From assembly GCF_002101585.1 (NCBI RefSeq), contig NZ_LQOT01000033.1, positions 38,492-102,491 of the forward strand: a DNA stretch of 64,000 nucleotides. The letters run 5' to 3'. This document shows, in pieces, positions 62,859-64,000 of this stretch. The notes under the pieces were generated by a model. It was given only the letters and a program-made list of their open reading frames with translations, made no database searches and was not told the DNA's origin. The stretch is from Mycolicibacter engbaekii (GTDB taxonomy: Bacteria > Actinomycetota > Actinomycetes > Mycobacteriales > Mycobacteriaceae). Position numbers and translations under genes: made by a program. Position 1 is the stretch's first letter, and the number at the start of each line of letters is the position of its first letter.

Positions 62859-62947
62859 GGCGCCATGGAGTCATTGAACTGGGCCCACGCCGCGTAGATA
62901 CCCATGCCAGCGACTTCCTCCGGGGACCGCGCGTCCCCAAATGTGGA
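62855..62947 (-). pseudogene. C-terminal fragment of the upstream coupled gene
   Basis: The frame FGDARSPEEVAGMGIYAA then WAQFNDSMAPstop ends in an ATGA overlap with the next gene. It is open for only about 30 codons before a TAA and lies 35 bases from the IS3 end, so its upstream part was lost at or near the insertion. Confidence 0.4.
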
Positions 62948-63048
62948 TTACGAGTGCTTGTAGCGCAGTATCTGACTCACAGGGACTGCCCCCGGTTTGG
63001 TTGACTCCTGACCTGTGAGGATTCGTCCTTGCTGGAAGGATCAATCTC

Positions 63049-63345
63049 GTGCCGAAGCCGTTTCCTGCCGAGTTCCGTGCTGACGTGATCGCTGTAGCCC
63101 GCAAGGGCGAGGCACCCTTGCGCCAGATCGCGAAAGACTTCGGGATCTCCGAGGCCTGCCTGCATCGCTGGCTCAAGATCGCCGACCGTGACGATGGCGT
63201 CGACCGGCCCGGGTCTACGGCATCCGATGGCGAGCTGTCAGCGCAGCTACGCGAGGCGCACAAGCGGATCAAACTCCTCGAACAGGAAGCCGAAGTGATG
63301 CGCCGCGCGGTCGGCTACCTTTCCCGGGATGCGAACCCAAAATGA
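63049..63345 (+). CDS. IS3-family transposase OrfA
   Basis: This 98-residue protein starts at GTG, with GAAGGA upstream. The N-terminal helix-turn-helix (FPAEFRADVIAVARKGEAPLRQIAKDFGISEACLHRWLK, about residues 5-43) binds the element ends. A C-terminal heptad region (LREAHKRIKLLEQEAEVMRRAVGYL) is the oligomerisation zipper. It overlaps orfB by the ATGA/ATGATG junction, the usual place for programmed frameshifting to the fused transposase, although no clear slippery run is seen apart from CCCAAAA just before the overlap. Confidence 0.9.
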   Translation: MPKPFPAEFRADVIAVARKGEAPLRQIAKDFGISEACLHRWLKIADRDDGVDRPGSTASDGELSAQLREAHKRIKLLEQEAEVMRRAVGYLSRDANPK

Positions 63346-64000
63346 TGTACCCGCTGGTCCTTGACCTTGCCGCTGACGGCGTGCCCGTCACGGTGACCTG
63401 CCGGGTCCTGAGGTTCTCCACCCAGGCGTTCTACAAATGGCGTAAAGCGCCGTTGACACAGCGTGATTGGGACGATGCCCACCTGATCAACGCCGCCCGC
63501 GACATCCATGCCGATGATCCCGCGTTCGGATATCGGTTCATCGCCGACGAGCTGCCCGGGCGCGGGATCACTGCTGGGGAGAACCGTGTCGCTCGACTGT
63601 GCTCCCAGGAGCGCATCTGGTCGATCTTCGCCAAGAAGCGTGGATTGAACCGCCGCTCCGGCCCACCGGTCCACGACGACCTCGTGGACCGCCAGTTCAG
63701 CGCCCCGGCCGCCGACCAGGTATGGCTGACCGACATCACCGAGCACCGGACCGATGAAGGCAAGCTCTACCTCTGCGCCATCAAAGACGTGTACTCCAAC
63801 CGGATTGTCGGCTATTCAATGGACTCGCGGATGAAGTCCTCACTGGCGCTGGCCGCGCTCGACCATGCCGTCGCGTCACGCTCACCCGTGGCGACGATCG
63901 TGCATTCCGACAGGGGCAGTCAAGGCGGATTCAACTGGTCGTCGCAACGCCTTGACTGTGGAGGTGTTCAACAGTGGCGACGAAGGATTGGGCTGCGAAG
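63342..64000 (+). pseudogene. IS3-family transposase OrfB, interrupted after the second catalytic Asp
   Basis: The frame opens at 63342 (or 63345) and encodes the IS3 integrase core: FGYRFIADELPGRGI, VWLTDITEHRTDEGKLYLCAIKDVYSNRIVGYSMD with first Asp at D131, and ATIVHSDRGSQ with second Asp at D190. At the next codon the expected FRS.KF-type sequence is replaced by GGFNWSSQRLDCGG, and no catalytic Glu region follows before the edge. The frame remains open, but the change looks like the end of another mobile element inserted near 63924. Confidence 0.7.

Larger units (their letters stand above)
62982..64000 (+). mobile_element. IS3-family element (right copy), orfB changed near the window edge
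   Basis: It begins GGGACTGCCCCCGGTTTGG, the same outer end as the left copy at 52488, but in opposite orientation. It carries an intact orfA and overlapping orfB. From about 63924 the sequence no longer encodes the expected IS3 transposase. The right end is outside the window. Confidence 0.85.

Noticed and set aside
52082..64000. tRNA-borne attachment site with a second copy of the tRNA-Val 3' end
   Set aside because: I looked for a repeat of the T-arm/acceptor end further right and did not see one, and no integrase gene is present. A site beyond the window cannot be excluded.
52149..64000. Formal composite transposon bounded by two IS3 copies
   Set aside because: The left copy is truncated and frameshifted, the right end is not in the window, and no outer target duplication can be tested. 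I report only bracketing IS sequences.
1..64000. CRISPR array, rRNA genes, prophage structural genes
   Set aside because: No regularly spaced repeats, no rRNA signatures and no capsid, portal or tail genes were seen.

Overview
The window is chromosomal DNA of a high-GC actinomycete, clearly a Mycobacterium (Mycolicibacterium-like, non-tuberculous). The marker genes are the mycolate FAS-II cluster fabD-acpM-kasA-kasB-accD6 with its PucR-type regulator mabR, the mycothiol-dependent dehydrogenase mscR, two MPT63-like secreted proteins, three cutinases, an HNH protein of the 13E12 repeat family and the one-Cys peroxiredoxin ahpE. From memory, positions 30.6-51.9 kb follow the M. tuberculosis block Rv2260 to Rv2238c in inverted order.

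Layout. 0-6 kb: the 5' part of an Fe-S uracil-DNA glycosylase-like gene, then exported proteins (a small Cys-containing protein, two hydrophobic secreted proteins, a PI-PLC-like protein, a cutinase). 6-10.5 kb: a Na+/H+ antiporter, a TetR gene and a divergent Rieske oxygenase/Rossmann dehydrogenase pair with a perfect palindromic operator between them. 10.6-15.5 kb: tandem MPT63-like proteins, a membrane kinase-like protein lacking the catalytic Asp, and a GH5-like hydrolase. 15.6-25 kb: SDR, acyl-CoA ligase, an SOS-boxed 13E12 gene, tex, a GlcD-type oxidase and ilvX. 25-30.5 kb: two cutinases, an Hsp70-like membrane protein, a SABATH-type methyltransferase and a SHOCT membrane protein. 30.6-52 kb: conserved backbone, including the aceE-mabR-fabD-acpM-kasA-kasB-accD6 run on the minus strand, which links pyruvate oxidation to meromycolate elongation. 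It ends at ahpE and a tRNA-Val.

From the tRNA-Val to the right edge lies an accessory region bracketed by two related IS3-type sequences in opposite orientation. The left one is degenerate. The right one carries orfA and an orfB whose sequence changes abruptly near the window edge. Inside are an IS256-family element with a perfect 8-bp target duplication, a GntR regulator, and a divergent three-gene operon: a flavin monooxygenase of the NtaA/DmoA/DszA family, a family III CoA-transferase and a malyl-CoA lyase-like enzyme. A folate/methionine operon follows, made of metE with a cobalamin riboswitch, an MTHFR-like gene and a truncated, frameshifted folP remnant.

The most interesting proposal is that the three-gene operon forms a self-contained pathway: oxidative cleavage of an unknown substrate to glyoxylate, capture of glyoxylate as a malyl-CoA, and CoA transfer. 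It appears to be controlled by a GntR operator lying inside an apparently leaderless promoter. This is inference from family membership and gene order.
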